Below are positions 20,808 through 21,612 of a stretch of DNA of 21,612 nucleotides, in pieces. A model generated the notes under the pieces. That model worked only from the letters and a program-made list of their open reading frames with translations. It did no database searches and was not told where the DNA came from. The translations under genes were made by a program, and so were the position numbers. Positions within the stretch are counted from its first letter, which is position 1. Each line of letters starts with the position of its first letter. The DNA is from Phellopilus nigrolimitatus (taxonomy: Eukaryota; Basidiomycota; Agaricomycetes; Hymenochaetales; Hymenochaetaceae), in NCBI GenBank assembly GCA_021029095.1, contig JAJOHG010000412.1, positions 1-21,612 on the forward strand. Reading direction: 5' to 3'.

Positions 20808-21612
20808 ACAACTTCCCCCTTCCTTTCTTGTACCTTTTTTGCGTGAGTGACGTTCAACTTCATTCACGATGCAACTTTTTTATCGCTTCACCGGCTTTCA
20901 GGCTACAAGCTCAACCGAGTTTTCTTCGAGTAAATAAATTTTGTCACGGTCGTGTGCGACAGGTACGGGCCGTTGATATAGCCTCTCCTTTTTCTTTCTT
21001 TCTCTTTTCCCCCCTCTTTTTCTTCTTGGCCTCAAGGACTTCGAAGCATGCTGAATCATGTTTCTGCGTCTCGTTCTTCTGCGTCTCGTTCTTCTGCGTC
21101 TCGTTCTTCTTTTACTACTCCGGGCAGCGACCCGCGCTACGCCCCTCACCGATCCCGTAAGTCCGCGTCCGCCATCGAGACCGTACGCATATTCCGTTCT
21201 ATTCCTCTCCTCACTTTTCCTTCTCATCTGCCTTCCGTTTGAGAATCGGCTGTGTTTGTCTTATGTGCCAGTACGTTATGGGCCGTGCACGAGTATGTAT
21301 ATGCCCCTCCGTTGTGCAACTGCAGAATGTATCAATCTCTCCCGCTCCCGCTCCTCGATATGCGTAATGTGACGAGACTAATTGCCCACATCCTAATTAT
21401 GTTTTTGCTTTTCTCTGAAAAGCTTCTCACAGTTCCATAGGATCTGGTTTCTGCGCTGTGCTGGTCGAAGCTACGCCTCAAGAAACTGATCTGGGATTTT
21501 GGCTGTTGGACGCTCTTTTGGCAGTGAATTAATTTGCCCTTTTGGTTTTTGTTTCAATCTGAGCCTGAACGCCTGAACTCGGGGTTAGCGCTGCGGCCAC
21601 CAATGCCGATTT
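20808..21612. other. Right-end region without a convincing gene
   Basis: This region holds the 3' flank of the serine-rich gene. A pyrimidine tract (20987-21034) is followed by an ATG at 21048 and a 15-bp triplicated repeat, then a GTAAGT donor-like site near 21160. This could be the 5' part of a further plus-strand gene running off the right edge. However, the sequence after the nearest acceptor (before 21270) is not protein-like, so no gene is called. Confidence 0.45.
21064..21108. repeat. 15-bp tandem repeat, three exact copies
   Basis: The unit CTGCGTCTCGTTCTT is repeated three times without mismatch, with a partial fourth start. Because 15 is a multiple of three, all frames stay open through it (for example repeating S-A-S-R-S on the plus strand). 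This explains the short repetitive open frames on both strands. Confidence 0.9.

Noticed and set aside
20898..21227. Arginine-rich minus-strand frame (RRTRRRRTRRRR)
   Set aside because: The pattern is the 15-bp tandem repeat read on the other strand; there is no further support.

Overview
The window is nuclear DNA of a filamentous fungus, most likely an agaricomycete (basidiomycete). The genes are split by many short introns, mostly 48-80 nt, that join conserved protein motifs exactly. The proteins recognised are eukaryotic: an ARB1-type ABC-F ATPase, an SDE3/MOV10-type RNA helicase and a fungal anion:cation symporter. There are no bacterial-style operons or ribosome binding sites. Exon structures below were built by hand from splice signals, reading phase and recall of the protein families; no alignment or transcript data were available.

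Layout, left to right. A partial CCCH zinc-finger gene runs off the left edge on the minus strand (1-321), with a one-base frame break. About 2 kb without a recognisable gene follows. A six-exon secreted or membrane-anchored fungal protein of unknown function lies on the minus strand (2283-3527). A 900-bp divergent promoter with two CACGTG boxes separates it from the plus-strand ARB1/ABCF2 ribosome-biogenesis ATPase (4428-6822, nine exons). Next comes a perfect 63-bp palindrome (7281-7343), 10 bp past the stop codon of a nine-exon minus-strand RNA helicase with N-terminal zinc fingers (7354-10805). A roughly 430-bp terminal-inverted-repeat element (11539-11969) sits upstream of the helicase. 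A 16-exon minus-strand MFS transporter follows (12130-14522), then an unrecognised four-exon gene (15468-16359, plus), a single-exon SnoaL/NTF2-like gene (16557-16997, minus), a second long hairpin (17186-17268), and a large serine-rich gene (17506-20807, plus) whose 3' two thirds carry about nine frame breaks. The last 800 bp contain a 15-bp triplicated repeat and no convincing gene.

The genes look like unrelated neighbours rather than a pathway cluster. The most unusual material is structural: two introns with GC-AG ends, a predicted 5-nt microexon that restores a conserved transporter motif, two long hairpins and one TIR element, all between genes, and a concentration of frame breaks in the last gene. 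The frame breaks may be sequencing or assembly indels rather than biology. The helicase, transporter and ABC-F genes show none across 34 exons.
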